From NCBI GenBank assembly GCA_934569225.1, contig CAKTKC010000003.1:89052-153051 (forward strand): a DNA stretch of 64,000 bases. The letters are read 5' to 3'. This DNA comes from an uncultured Oscillospiraceae bacterium (GTDB lineage: Bacteria > Bacillota > Clostridia > Oscillospirales > Oscillospiraceae). The notes under the pieces are model-generated. The model saw only the letters and a program-made list of their open reading frames with translations, made no database searches and was not told the origin of the DNA. This document shows, in pieces, positions 52,303-61,375 of the stretch; within the stretch, counting starts at the first letter, position 1; each line of letters opens with the position of its first letter. The position numbers and the translations under genes are program-made.

Positions 52303-54250
52303 GCCCTCCGGCGATCAGCCGGAGGCCATCAGCGCGTTGGTCAACGGCGTGAACTGGGGGCTGCGGGAGCAGACGTTGCTGGGCGTCACCGGCTCCGGCA
52401 AGACCTTTACCATGGCCTCGGTTATTGAGAAGCTGAACCGCCCGACCCTGGTGCTGGCGCACAATAAGACGCTGGCCGCTCAGCTCTGCTCGGAATTCCG
52501 GGAGTTTTTCCCGGAAAACGCGGTGGAATACTTCATTTCCTACTACGATTATTATCAGCCCGAAGCCTACATCGCCCACACGGACACCTACATTGAAAAG
52601 GACGCCTCCGTGAATGAAGAGATTGACCGCCTCCGCCACTCGGCGACTTCTGCGCTGTTTGAGCGGCGGGACGTGATCGTGGTTTCCTCGGTCAGCTGCC
52701 TGTACGGTCTGGGCGACCCCATCGACTATAAGAGCATGGTCATTTCCCTGCGGGTGGGACAGGAGTACCCGCTGGACAACGTGCTGAAAAAGCTGACGGA
52801 AATCCGCTATGAGCGGAACGATCTGGACTTCTCCCGGAACAAGTTCCGCCTTCGGGGGGACACGCTGGAAATCTATCCCGCCTACTGGTCGGGACGTGCC
52901 ATCCGGGTGGAGTTTTTCGGAGACGAGGTGGACAGGATCAGCGAGATCAACGCCGTTTCCGGCATTGCGGAGCGGTATGTTGACCACGTGGCCATTTACC
53001 CTGCCAGCCATTACGTTGCCTCCAAGGAAAAATTGCAGCGGGCAATGGTGGAAATCCAGCGGGAGTGTGACGATCAGGTGGCCTTTTTCCGCGCCCACGA
53101 CAAGCTCATCGAAGCCCAGCGTATTGCCCAGCGGACGGCCTATGATCTGGAAATGCTGACGGAGATCGGCTTCTGCAACGGCATCGAGAACTATTCCCGT
53201 GTGATTCAGGGACGTGCGCCGGGAACGCCGCCCACCACGCTGCTGGACTATTTCCCCAAGGACTACCTCATGTTCATCGACGAGAGCCATGTGACCCTGC
53301 CCCAGTGCCGCGCCATGTATGCCGGAGACCGGAGCCGGAAGGATGCGCTGGTGAATTACGGCTTCCGTCTGCCCTCGGCCTACGATAACCGTCCCCTGAA
53401 CTTCCCGGAATTCGACCAGAAGATCAACCAGGTGATCTACGTCTCCGCCACCCCCGGCGATTACGAGCGCACCCGCTCCGGCCAGACGGTGGAGCAGGTC
53501 ATCCGTCCCACCGGGTTGCTGGATCCGGAGGTGGAGGTGCGTCCCATCGAGGGGCAGATCGACGATCTGATCGGGGAGATCAACGCCCGCACCGCCAGAA
53601 ACGAGCGGGTTCTGGTGACGACGCTGACGAAGAAGATGGCGGAGGACTTGACGGTGTACCTGCAAAAAGCGGGCATCAAGGTGCGCTATATGCACTCGGA
53701 CATCGGCGCGATGGAACGGATGGAGATCATCCGGGATATGCGGATGGGAAAATTCGACGTGCTGGTGGGCATCAACCTGCTGCGTGAGGGACTCGACTTG
53801 CCGGAGGTCAGTCTGGTGGCCATTCTGGACGCGGACAAGGAGGGCTTCCTGCGCAGCGAGACCAGTCTCATTCAGACCATTGGCCGCGCCGCCCGGAACG
53901 CCGGGGGCAGGGTCATCATGTACGCCGACTCGGTCACCCCCGCCATGCGTGCAGCCATCGACGAGACAGCCCGCCGCCGGGAGATTCAGGACGCCTACAA
54001 CAAAGCCCACGGGATCGTCCCGAAGACCATCATCAAGTCCGTGCGGGACCTGATCGAGATTTCGTCTCCCACCGCCGAGCGCAAGGGCAGAACCGGCGTG
54101 AAGATGACAAAGGCAGAGAAGGAAAAGGAAATCGCCCGCCTGGAAAAGCAGATGAAGGAAGCGGCAAAGATGATGGAATACGAGTACGCTGCCGTACTGC
54201 GTGACCAGATCATCGAACTTCGCGGAGATGGAAGGAGAAACCATGAATAA
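52271..54250 (+). CDS. uvrB: Excinuclease ABC subunit B
   Basis: 659 aa. Walker [10 protein letters not shown], beta-hairpin region [20 protein letters not shown], helicase motifs [10 protein letters not shown] and QTIGRAARN, and a C-terminal UVR coiled coil ([24 protein letters not shown]) that contacts UvrC. ATG 52271 with GGGAG upstream, inside the end of radC. Confidence 0.97.
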   Translation: MDKFKLVSDYKPSGDQPEAISALVNGVNWGLREQTLLGVTGSGKTFTMASVIEKLNRPTLVLAHNKTLAAQLCSEFREFFPENAVEYFISYYDYYQPEAYIAHTDTYIEKDASVNEEIDRLRHSATSALFERRDVIVVSSVSCLYGLGDPIDYKSMVISLRVGQEYPLDNVLKKLTEIRYERNDLDFSRNKFRLRGDTLEIYPAYWSGRAIRVEFFGDEVDRISEINAVSGIAERYVDHVAIYPASHYVASKEKLQRAMVEIQRECDDQVAFFRAHDKLIEAQRIAQRTAYDLEMLTEIGFCNGIENYSRVIQGRAPGTPPTTLLDYFPKDYLMFIDESHVTLPQCRAMYAGDRSRKDALVNYGFRLPSAYDNRPLNFPEFDQKINQVIYVSATPGDYERTRSGQTVEQVIRPTGLLDPEVEVRPIEGQIDDLIGEINARTARNERVLVTTLTKKMAEDLTVYLQKAGIKVRYMHSDIGAMERMEIIRDMRMGKFDVLVGINLLREGLDLPEVSLVAILDADKEGFLRSETSLIQTIGRAARNAGGRVIMYADSVTPAMRAAIDETARRREIQDAYNKAHGIVPKTIIKSVRDLIEISSPTAERKGRTGVKMTKAEKEKEIARLEKQMKEAAKMMEYEYAAVLRDQIIELRGDGRRNHE

Positions 54251-54947
54251 CAGTTTTCAATCAATGATGACACCCCTGGATCGAAAGCCGCTTTCCCATG
54301 TCGTTGTCGAAAAAATAAAGGACGGTATTATCCGCGGGGCGCTGAAGCCAGGAGAGTTTCTCCCGCCGGAGGCTCAGTTGGCCGATTCGCTGGGGGTTGG
54401 AAAATCCAGTGTGCGGGAAGCAATCAAAATGCTGGAAGCGCTGGGCGTGGTCGAGGTCTGCAAAGGGCAGGGAAGCCGGATCCGTACGGATATGGGGGAT
54501 TCTCTGATGAACCCGCTGGTTTTTCAGCTGCTTCTGGTCAGCGGAGAAAATCAGGATAAGCTGTGGGAATTTCGCCGGGCCATTGAGCTGGGAGCGAACT
54601 ATCTGGCAATTGAACACGCCACACAGGAGGATCTGGACGCTCTCAAATCCCTTCAGGAAAGCCGGATCCGGGATTTTGCAAAAGGAATCGCCGATCCTAA
54701 AAATGACCTGGAGTTCCATCTTACCATTTACCGGGGAACCCATAACCCCTTTTATGAGCAAATCGGAAAGTCCGTTATGGAACTTTTTTATCCGTCGCTG
54801 GTGATCTCCAACCGGGATGAGCCTGCAAACGTTATGGAAGATCACTCCGCGATTCTGGATGCGCTGCTCCGCCGGGACTACAATGCCATGACAAAATGTG
54901 TAGAGGCCTCCCTTGAAAAGTGGAGAAATCACTCTCTGATTCGGTAG
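54243..54947 (+). CDS. FadR-subfamily GntR transcriptional regulator
   Basis: 234 aa; ATG at 54243 overlaps the uvrB stop and has GGAG 6 nt before. N-terminal winged helix (about 15-80; [45 protein letters not shown]) and a helical FCD ligand domain with likely metal-site residues ([27 protein letters not shown]). It stands 212 nt upstream of a KARI-like gene and a GntP permease whose promoter region has a perfect palindrome. It very likely controls that pair in response to an organic or sugar acid. Confidence 0.9.
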   Translation: MNNSFQSMMTPLDRKPLSHVVVEKIKDGIIRGALKPGEFLPPEAQLADSLGVGKSSVREAIKMLEALGVVEVCKGQGSRIRTDMGDSLMNPLVFQLLLVSGENQDKLWEFRRAIELGANYLAIEHATQEDLDALKSLQESRIRDFAKGIADPKNDLEFHLTIYRGTHNPFYEQIGKSVMELFYPSLVISNRDEPANVMEDHSAILDALLRRDYNAMTKCVEASLEKWRNHSLIR

Positions 54948-54964
54948 ATGCCTTACATCATGTA

Positions 54965-55014
54965 AAGCCTGATGCAGTATTGGGAACAATAACCAATACT
55001 GCATCAGGCTTTTC
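54965..55014 (+). terminator. Strong terminator after the regulator gene
   Basis: Perfect 19-bp stem AAGCCTGATGCAGTATTGG / CCAATACTGCATCAGGCTT, 9-nt loop, then TTCTAC. Separates radC-uvrB-regulator transcription from the catabolic pair. Confidence 0.88.
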
Positions 55015-55064
55015 TACATATTTAACAAAAAATAAATCTAAAACAAAATAATTTCTGTAAACAG

Positions 55065-55093
55065 TTGACAAAGCGGAAAATAGATGCTATCAT
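55065..55093 (+). promoter_or_regulatory. Promoter of KARI-like/GntP operon
   Basis: TTGACA (55065-55070), 17-nt spacer, TATCAT (55088-55093). The flanking 55015-55160 is markedly AT-rich compared with the window. Confidence 0.8.
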
Positions 55094-55108
55094 CCAACCA
55101 TCAGATAT

Positions 55109-55125
55109 AAGATATCAGATATCTT
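55109..55125. promoter_or_regulatory. Operator candidate for the FadR-type regulator
   Basis: Perfect palindrome AAGATATC-A-GATATCTT starting about 16 nt after the -10 box, overlapping the early transcribed region; flanked by weaker ATCAGATAT / TTAAATCTGA symmetry. Such a position would block transcription when bound. Confidence 0.65.
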
Positions 55126-55159
55126 AAATCTGAAAAATAAAACGAAAGGGCGAATAACA

Positions 55160-56146
55160 ATGGCAAATATCTATTATGATGCAGACGCAGACCTGAATCT
55201 GGTAAAGGACAAGGTGGTTGCGATCATTGGTTACGGAAATCAGGGTCGGTCTCAGGCTCTGAATATGAGAGATTCCGGCCTGAAGCATGTGATTGTTGGC
55301 AGCCGTCATGACGAATCCTACGATCAGGCGAACGAGGACGGGTTTATGGTCTACTCTATCGAAGAGGCCAGCAAGAAAGCGGATATTATTTTCATGCTGC
55401 TTCCCGATGAGTTCGCCCCGGAAATTTTTGAGAAACAGATTGCTCCCGGCCTGGAAAAGGGAAATGTGATCAACTTCGCCTCCGCTTACAATATCACCTT
55501 CAAGCGGATTACGCCGCCCGCCGGAGTGGATGTGGTTATGGCTGCTCCCAGAATGATCGGCAAGGGTGTTCGGGAACTGTATGAAAAGGGTGAGGGCGCG
55601 CCTGCCTTCTGCGGCGTGGCGCAGGATGCCTCCGGCATGGCTCTGGAGTATGCAAAGGCTTTGTGCAAAGCGATTGGCGCAACCCGGAAGGGTGCCATTG
55701 AGGTCAGCTTTGATGATGAAACCTGCCTGGATCTGATGGCAGAGCAGGGAACCTGGCCCATTATTTATAATGTGTTTGTAGAGGCTTTCAAGCTGCAGTG
55801 CGAGATGGGTCATCCCGAAGAGGCTGTTCTGATGGAAATGTATCTGTCCAAGGAACCTGCGGTTATGATGGAGAAAGCGGCTGAAGTCGGATTCTTCCGT
55901 CAGCTGCCCTTCCATTCCCATACCAGCCAGTACGGACAGCTGATCGGCTTCAACGCAGTGGATACTGAAATGATCCGCAGCTTCCTGAGAAACCGCTACG
56001 AGCGGATTCGCAGCGGCGAGTTTGCGAAGGAATGGGATGCTGAGCAGAAGCAGAACAATCTGGCTAATCTGGAAAAAATGGAAGAAGAGGCTTTCAACTG
56101 TGAGTTCTCTCAGGCAGAAGCCCGCCTGAAAGCCCGGCTGAAGTAA
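55160..56146 (+). CDS. Divergent ketol-acid reductoisomerase-like enzyme
   Basis: 328 aa, clearly homologous to class I KARI (YYDADADLNLV, GYGNQG at 24-29, PDE, QDASG) and the same length. Several active-site positions differ from IlvC by eye alignment: FAHGFNI is FASAYNI (Ser108 for His), VAPKGPGH is AAPRMIGK (Arg131 for Lys), and the C-terminal Glu230 is Ser. Asp191, Glu195 and Glu226 remain. It is thus probably not the valine/isoleucine enzyme but an NAD(P)-dependent enzyme on another hydroxy- or keto-acid. No other ilv gene is near; a GntP permease follows 11 nt later and a FadR-type regulator precedes. GAAAGGGCG is the ribosome site. Confidence 0.82.
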   Translation: MANIYYDADADLNLVKDKVVAIIGYGNQGRSQALNMRDSGLKHVIVGSRHDESYDQANEDGFMVYSIEEASKKADIIFMLLPDEFAPEIFEKQIAPGLEKGNVINFASAYNITFKRITPPAGVDVVMAAPRMIGKGVRELYEKGEGAPAFCGVAQDASGMALEYAKALCKAIGATRKGAIEVSFDDETCLDLMAEQGTWPIIYNVFVEAFKLQCEMGHPEEAVLMEMYLSKEPAVMMEKAAEVGFFRQLPFHSHTSQYGQLIGFNAVDTEMIRSFLRNRYERIRSGEFAKEWDAEQKQNNLANLEKMEEEAFNCEFSQAEARLKARLK

Positions 56147-56157
56147 AGGAGGTAACT

Positions 56158-57495
56158 ATGAGCGCAATGGTTTTTCTGTGGCTGGCAATTTCAATCGCAG
56201 CGATTCTCGGATGTATTCTGGTACTTAAACTGAATCCCACCATTGCCCTGGTAATCGGCAGCCTGATTATGGGCGTTGGCAGCGGCCTGGGCGCGTCCGC
56301 CACCCTGTCGTCCATCACCAGCGGCTTTGGCGGCACCCTGGGCGGAATCGGCCTGTCTGTGGGCTTCGGCGTGATATTGGGTCAGCTGCTGTCCGATTCC
56401 GGTGGAGCGAAGGTAATCGCACACACTCTGGTAAAAGCAGCTTCCGAAAAGTACGCGCTTTACGCATTGGGGATTACCGCATTTCTGCTTTCCATCCCTG
56501 TTTTCTATGATGTCACCTTTGTTATTCTGATCCCGCTGGCAATCGCCGTTGCACGTCAGATGAATAAGCCCTTGCCCTATACCGTGGGGGCTATGGCAAT
56601 CGGCGCCGCGGCTGCCCATACGCTGGTACCCCCCACCCCCAATCCTCTGGCCGCTGCGGAGATCTTTGGCTTTGACCTTGGCGTCATGGTGATCGTAGGC
56701 CTTATTCTTGGTCTGACTGCTGCTATCCTGGCAATGAAGATTTACTTTGTACTTCTGGACAAGGGTATGTGGAACAAGGCAAAGGACGAGACCGGTGTAG
56801 AAGTGTATGTCGAGACGGAAACCCTGGAGGGGAAAAAGACCCCCAGCTTTGGTATGTCTCTGATTCCGATTGTTCTTCCTGTGGTTCTGATTCTGATGGG
56901 CACCGTGGTCGGTGCAGTTACGGAAACGGTTCCCAGTATTATCAGTGTTCTGAGCAACAAGACCATGGCTATGCTGCTGGGTGTTTTGAGCGCCTACATT
57001 GTGGCATCCGTTTGCATGAATAAGAAGGAGCGGGATGACTCTGCGACCGAGGCTCTGAAAAGCAGTGGCATCGTTCTGCTGATTACCGGTGCAGGCGGCT
57101 CCTTTGGCGCTGTCATCAGCGCGACCGGTATGGCGGACAAACTCAGCGGCATGATTCAGGGTAGCTCCAGTTCTCCGCTGGTTGCCATGCTGATCGCTTT
57201 CCTGATCGCTGCCGTTCTGCGGGTTGCTCTTGGCTCCGGCACTGTCGCCTCCATTACTGCCATGAACATTGTGGCCACAGTCCCTGCTGCGATCGGTATG
57301 CACCCCGTATGGATGGCAATTGCCTGCCTTGCCGGCTCTTTGAGCTGCGGCCATGTGAATGACAGCGGCTTCTGGGTCAGCGCGAATCTGGCCGGTTACA
57401 CCGTTACCGGCGGCCCGAAGAGCTATACATTGGGAAGCGCGATTGTTGCTGTACTCGCAATGATATTCGCTATGATTGGCGCCGTTATTTTCTGA
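56158..57495 (+). CDS. GntP family organic/sugar-acid permease
   Basis: 445 aa, about 12 membrane helices. GntP signatures: GFGGTLGGIGLSVGFGVILGQLLSDSGGA, IPVFYDVTFVILIPLA, GAAAAHTLVPPTPNPLAA, GSGTVASITA and SCGHVNDSGFW. GntP permeases import gluconate, glycerate, idonate and similar acids by proton symport. The exact cargo is unknown but should be the substrate, or close to the substrate, of the KARI-like enzyme. AGGAGG 4 nt before the ATG. Confidence 0.93.
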   Translation: MSAMVFLWLAISIAAILGCILVLKLNPTIALVIGSLIMGVGSGLGASATLSSITSGFGGTLGGIGLSVGFGVILGQLLSDSGGAKVIAHTLVKAASEKYALYALGITAFLLSIPVFYDVTFVILIPLAIAVARQMNKPLPYTVGAMAIGAAAAHTLVPPTPNPLAAAEIFGFDLGVMVIVGLILGLTAAILAMKIYFVLLDKGMWNKAKDETGVEVYVETETLEGKKTPSFGMSLIPIVLPVVLILMGTVVGAVTETVPSIISVLSNKTMAMLLGVLSAYIVASVCMNKKERDDSATEALKSSGIVLLITGAGGSFGAVISATGMADKLSGMIQGSSSSPLVAMLIAFLIAAVLRVALGSGTVASITAMNIVATVPAAIGMHPVWMAIACLAGSLSCGHVNDSGFWVSANLAGYTVTGGPKSYTLGSAIVAVLAMIFAMIGAVIF

Positions 57496-57528
57496 TTGTT
57501 TTCTTGCTGAAATCTCCCCTCTTCGATG

Positions 57529-57569
57529 GAACCCCTCTCCACAGTTTTCTGCGGAGGGGGGTTCTTTTT
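57529..57569 (+). terminator. Terminator of KARI-like/GntP operon
   Basis: 12-bp stem GAACCCCTCTCC / GGAGGGGGGTTC (one G-U pair), 12-nt loop, then TTTTTG; 34 nt after the permease stop. Confidence 0.85.
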
Positions 57570-57600
57570 GCAGCATGGCGAAAACAGTAATATTTTGGTA

Positions 57601-57629
57601 AACACACGGACACCGGGGTGTGTTATAAT
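57601..57629 (+). promoter_or_regulatory. Promoter region of the two-component operon
   Basis: TATAAT (57624-57629) without a good -35 box at the proper distance. An inverted repeat AACACAC / GTGTGTT (57601-57624) lies directly upstream, suggesting activator-dependent expression, possibly autoregulation. Confidence 0.5.
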
Positions 57630-57657
57630 AGCCCAAACGCTGAATGGAGGGGATTCC

Positions 57658-58320
57658 ATGAGCAACCGAATTCTGATCATCGAGGACGACGCGGCCATTG
57701 CCGAGGTGCTGCGGCTGAATCTGGAATGCGCGGACTATCACGTGACCGCCTTTGATAATGGACTTGCCGCATGGAACGCACTAGAGGCAAGCCATGACTA
57801 CGATCTGGCGCTGCTGGATATGATGCTGCCCGGGGTGGACGGCTTTACCTTGCTGCCGAAGCTTCAGGAATACGGAATCCCCGTCATCTGTCTGACCGCC
57901 ATGAACGATACCCAGCACGAGGTGCAGGGACTGCGGGGCGGCGCGGAGGATTATATCGCTAAGCCCTTCGACATGCTCGCCCTGATGGTGCGCATGGAAA
58001 AGGTACTCAGGCGCAGCGGAAAATTCAACGAAATCTACCATTTCCGGGACCTGACGCTGGACAACGGCAACCGCCGCTTAAGCAGGAGCGGGGAGGAGAT
58101 CCCCCTGCCGCCGCTGGAATTTGACGTGCTGGCGGTGCTGATGAAGAACAAAAACCGCACGGTTTCCCGGGAGCGCATTCTGAACGAGATCTGGGGGCAG
58201 GACTATTTCGGGGACATCCGCACCGTGGACGTGCGCATTGCCAATCTGCGGAAAAAGCTGAACCTGTCCGAGGAAATCCGCACCATCTCAAAGGCCGGTT
58301 ACCGGTTGGAGGAACGATGA
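57658..58320 (+). CDS. OmpR-family response regulator
   Basis: 220 aa from the ATG at 57658 (GGAGGGG upstream). Receiver domain with acidic pair Asp10/Asp11, phospho-acceptor Asp54 (ALLDMMLPGVDG), Thr in LTAMND and Lys in AKPFD; winged-helix domain with LPPLEFDVLAVLM, RERILNEIWG and VDVRIANLRKKL. Controls the neighbouring genes or others with the kinase overlapping its end (ATGA). Confidence 0.92.
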   Translation: MSNRILIIEDDAAIAEVLRLNLECADYHVTAFDNGLAAWNALEASHDYDLALLDMMLPGVDGFTLLPKLQEYGIPVICLTAMNDTQHEVQGLRGGAEDYIAKPFDMLALMVRMEKVLRRSGKFNEIYHFRDLTLDNGNRRLSRSGEEIPLPPLEFDVLAVLMKNKNRTVSRERILNEIWGQDYFGDIRTVDVRIANLRKKLNLSEEIRTISKAGYRLEER

Positions 58321-59702
58321 AGCTGAAAACAAAACTGACAATTCTCTGCGCGGCGCTGCTGTTTGCCGTGGCGGTAAGCCTGACGGCGGCCATGCTCTGG
58401 CAGGTGCGGGAGCAGTCTTATGGAGCCCTTCTCCAAAGTACGGAGGAAACCCTGAATGATCTGGTGGACGATTTCGGGACAGCCGTCTACCGCAGTCCAA
58501 CAGACGGCCTTGACCCGCTTTCCCGGAAAGCACTGCTGACCTACTGCTTCCGTTCCTGCGGCGTGCCGGGAAGCGCCCTCGTTGTTAATGGAGAGTGCCT
58601 GAGCGCGTCCGCCCGGATCGACCCGGAACGCTATCTGGATGTCCATTACGGCGGCACGCAATCGGCAAGAGCCTACGCGGGCGGCAGGCATTTCCTGATT
58701 CTGGGCAAGGTCGCGGATGTTCGGGAAATGGATTGCAGCGTGTATCTGGTGGCGGACGCCACCTACATATACGCCCAGCTCTGGCAGCTCAGCGGGCGCT
58801 TTGCGCTGCTGGCGCTGACTATTGGACTGCTGGGACTGGGGGCGGTTTACTGGATGATCTCCCGGACGCTTCGCCCGCTGTCCCGGCTTTCGGAAGCCGC
58901 CGGAAGCATCGCGGACGGGAATTACAGCCAGCGTGTTCCCGTCGTTTCTCAGGATGAGGTAGGGATTCTGGCGGGGAATTTCAACCGAATGGCGCTGGCG
59001 GTGGAGACACACGTGGACACTCTGCGGGAGCAGAACGAGCGGCAGAAGCTTTTCGTCGGCGCGGTCACCCACGAGTTGAAAACGCCCCTGACGTCGCTGC
59101 TTCTGAACGTGAATACCCTGCGAAACGTTTATCTTCCGGAGGAAAAGCAGGAGGCGCTGCTCACCAGTATGGACGCCCAGCTCCACTGGCTGGAAACCAT
59201 GGTCAGAAAACTCCTGACGCTGCTTTCCATGAAAAAGAACGCGAAGCTGGCATCGGTGTCCGTGCCGGAACTGCTGACCCAGGTGCGGGAGCTGACCCGG
59301 CCGGTCATGGAAAGGTACGGAACGTCTCTGGAAATCACCTGCAACGGGGACATTCTGCCCGTGGACAAGGATCTGATATGCATTGCCCTTGTCAATCTCG
59401 TGGAAAACAGCGCCAAGGCATCCGCACCGGGGCAGACCATCCGGATTCAGGCATCGGAGACGGGCTTCACCGTCGCCGACCATGGCCGGGGCATCCCCGA
59501 AAAAGACCTGCAAAGAGTGACCGACCCCTTCTACATGGGCGACCCCTCCCGAAGCAAGGCAAACGGCGGCTTCGGTCTGGGACTGGCGCTGGTGCGGGAA
59601 ATCGCCGCCGTCCACGGCGGAACGCTGATACTGGAAAGCAGCGTTGGCGAGGGGACGACCGTGCAAATCGCCATCGGTAATCAAACGGTAACGTGCCGGT
59701 AA
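58317..59702 (+). CDS. Sensor histidine kinase
   Basis: 461 aa. Two membrane helices (about 8-30 and 163-185) enclose an extracellular sensor of about 130 residues; HAMP linker (RPLSRLSEAAGSIADGNY), HisKA with His252 (THELKTPLTS), ATPase domain with NLVENSAKAS, DHGRGI and GFGLGLAL. Partner of the response regulator just upstream; the lipoprotein downstream may be part of the sensing system. Confidence 0.93.
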   Translation: MKLKTKLTILCAALLFAVAVSLTAAMLWQVREQSYGALLQSTEETLNDLVDDFGTAVYRSPTDGLDPLSRKALLTYCFRSCGVPGSALVVNGECLSASARIDPERYLDVHYGGTQSARAYAGGRHFLILGKVADVREMDCSVYLVADATYIYAQLWQLSGRFALLALTIGLLGLGAVYWMISRTLRPLSRLSEAAGSIADGNYSQRVPVVSQDEVGILAGNFNRMALAVETHVDTLREQNERQKLFVGAVTHELKTPLTSLLLNVNTLRNVYLPEEKQEALLTSMDAQLHWLETMVRKLLTLLSMKKNAKLASVSVPELLTQVRELTRPVMERYGTSLEITCNGDILPVDKDLICIALVNLVENSAKASAPGQTIRIQASETGFTVADHGRGIPEKDLQRVTDPFYMGDPSRSKANGGFGLGLALVREIAAVHGGTLILESSVGEGTTVQIAIGNQTVTCR

Positions 59703-59759
59703 CCTCTTTCCGCGCGGATTGTGGTACGCTGAAACCATCCAAAGAAAGGAAGTGTTACC

Positions 59760-61154
59760 ATGAAAAAGAAAATAGTTCGTTTTGCCGCCTTCACGCTGGC
59801 GCTTGCCATGCTGCCCGGCTGCGGCAAAGGCCGGACGCCCGCCGAACCCACCACCGTCAATCAGGCGATGCTCCTGGAGCAGAGTGCCAAAGAGCAGACG
59901 GAGTACACCTTCCCGGAGAAATTCACCGGGATGTGGGTCAGTCAGGAGGGCAGGCTCACCATCCATGCCGACGCCCAGGTGGTGGCGGAGCTGGGGACGG
60001 CGCTTCCCACCGCCACCGTGACGCCCAGAGACTTTACACAGGAGGACGTGGACACCCTTCTGCGGGTGCTTTTGAAGGGACAGCCGCTCTACAGCACTGT
60101 CATGACGAAGCAGGAGTGTCAGGATTCCATTGATTTTGTCAACTCCCCCAAATGGCACGCCGACCCGGACGCCCCGGAACAGACGCCGGAGCAGCTGGAA
60201 GAACGCCGGAAGGAGATCATCGCCTATTACACTGCGGAAATGGCAAAAGCACCGGAGGAAAAGCCCATCATCCACGGCTTTGAGGATTCCGGAACGCCCA
60301 ATGAGGTCAGCGGCGATGCCACCGTGGATGGAGCCAAGTACGAAATCAACATCATGAACCGCTTCGGCGGGGACTGGACGAACGCGACGATTGTCAACAG
60401 CGACTTCAAGTATTACCGCAGCACCGACTGGGGCAGCATTTCCAAAGAGGACGCCATTGCCAGGGCGGATGCAGTGATGCGGGAGCTTGGGCTGGGCGAT
60501 ATGGTTCTGGCCGACGCGCAGACGCCCAGAGAGGGCGAACGGAAGGGCACATGGGAGCTTTACTATACCCCCAGCGTAAACGGCCTGCCCATTCCCGGCA
60601 TCCGGGAGGATCGTGTGTTCAGCGATCCAGCCATCGGAGAGGATCATCAGTACTGGACTTACCGCTGCTCCGAGGAGACCAACGCGGATACCGTTTCCTG
60701 GTACATGGAAAGCGTCTGGATCACGGTGGGGAGGGACGGCATTCTTTCCTTCGAGTGGGACGCTCCCAGCACCGAGCCGGTTATCAGGGAAACGCAGACC
60801 GCCCTTATGCCCTTTGAGGACATTGCGTCCATCGCAAACACCATGCTGCCCGTGGTAATCATCGGCCCGTCGGAAGCCCGCAGCCTTGTGGAGATCGACA
60901 AGATCAACGGCGACGAGACATACATGGACGTGGAGATCACGAAGGTCTCCCTGTCTTTGATGCGCGTCCGGGACAAGGGATCCTTGCAGGGGACGATCGT
61001 TCCCGTGTGGGATTTCTGGGGGACATGGGACTGGTATGAACCCGGAGACGACGCCTCGGATTCCATGAAGAAGGGCGCGAACTATGTGACCCAGCCCATG
61101 CTGACCCTGAACGCCATCGACGGCAATGTGGTCAGCCGGATGTTTGGATACTAA
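59760..61154 (+). CDS. Lipoprotein of unknown function next to a two-component system
   Basis: 464 aa. Signal peptide with lipobox MLPGC (Cys21); AAAGGAAG ribosome site. The chain is mixed alpha/beta with FPEKFTGMWVSQEGRLTIHADAQV, a charged helical stretch (about 125-165), and YWTYRCSEETNADTVSWYMES; similar proteins are known to me as DUF6034-type lipoproteins, uncertain. Follows the kinase by 57 nt and is probably its output or sensory partner at the outer face of the membrane. The 3' end touches the repeat element at 61159. Confidence 0.75.
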   Translation: MKKKIVRFAAFTLALAMLPGCGKGRTPAEPTTVNQAMLLEQSAKEQTEYTFPEKFTGMWVSQEGRLTIHADAQVVAELGTALPTATVTPRDFTQEDVDTLLRVLLKGQPLYSTVMTKQECQDSIDFVNSPKWHADPDAPEQTPEQLEERRKEIIAYYTAEMAKAPEEKPIIHGFEDSGTPNEVSGDATVDGAKYEINIMNRFGGDWTNATIVNSDFKYYRSTDWGSISKEDAIARADAVMRELGLGDMVLADAQTPREGERKGTWELYYTPSVNGLPIPGIREDRVFSDPAIGEDHQYWTYRCSEETNADTVSWYMESVWITVGRDGILSFEWDAPSTEPVIRETQTALMPFEDIASIANTMLPVVIIGPSEARSLVEIDKINGDETYMDVEITKVSLSLMRVRDKGSLQGTIVPVWDFWGTWDWYEPGDDASDSMKKGANYVTQPMLTLNAIDGNVVSRMFGY

Positions 61155-61158
61155 TTGC

Positions 61159-61320
61159 GGGAAACTCTGACTAAATCGCCTGCGGCCGTGAGCGGATCTT
61201 TTCCGCCCACTCTTCGGTATCAAAAGCGGGAAATACACAAAGTATTCCGCCGCTTTCGATACCTCGATTGGACGAAAAATCTCTCGCTCACAGCTCTTGT
61301 CGATTTAATCAGAGCTTCCC
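61159..61320. repeat. MITE-like imperfect inverted-repeat element, copy 2
   Basis: 162 bp, ends GGGAAACTCTGA and TCAGAGCTTCCC. It shares long blocks with the copy at 2990-3209 (for example CTGCGGCCGTGAGCGGATCT and TTCGATACCTCGATTGG) but lacks the 58-bp centre of copy 1. Lies 5 nt after a stop codon. Confidence 0.82.
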
Positions 61321-61328
61321 GAAGAAAG

Positions 61329-61366
61329 CCGGGAGCAGTCCGAAATGGGCTGCTCCCGGTGATTTT
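61329..61366. terminator. Terminator between convergent genes
   Basis: 10-bp stem CCGGGAGCAG / CTGCTCCCGG; followed by TGATTTTTTGC on the plus strand and CTTTCTTC on the minus strand, so it can end both the lipoprotein gene and the ABC importer operon. Confidence 0.85.
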
Positions 61367-61375
61367 TTGCAAAGG

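Noticed and set aside
55160..56146. Simple annotation as ilvC for branched-chain amino-acid synthesis
   Set aside because: Changes at several active-site positions and the GntP/FadR context make this unsafe; described as KARI-like instead.
58299..61238. A 979-codon minus-strand frame
   Set aside because: Opposite to the histidine kinase and lipoprotein genes and running into the MITE-like element.
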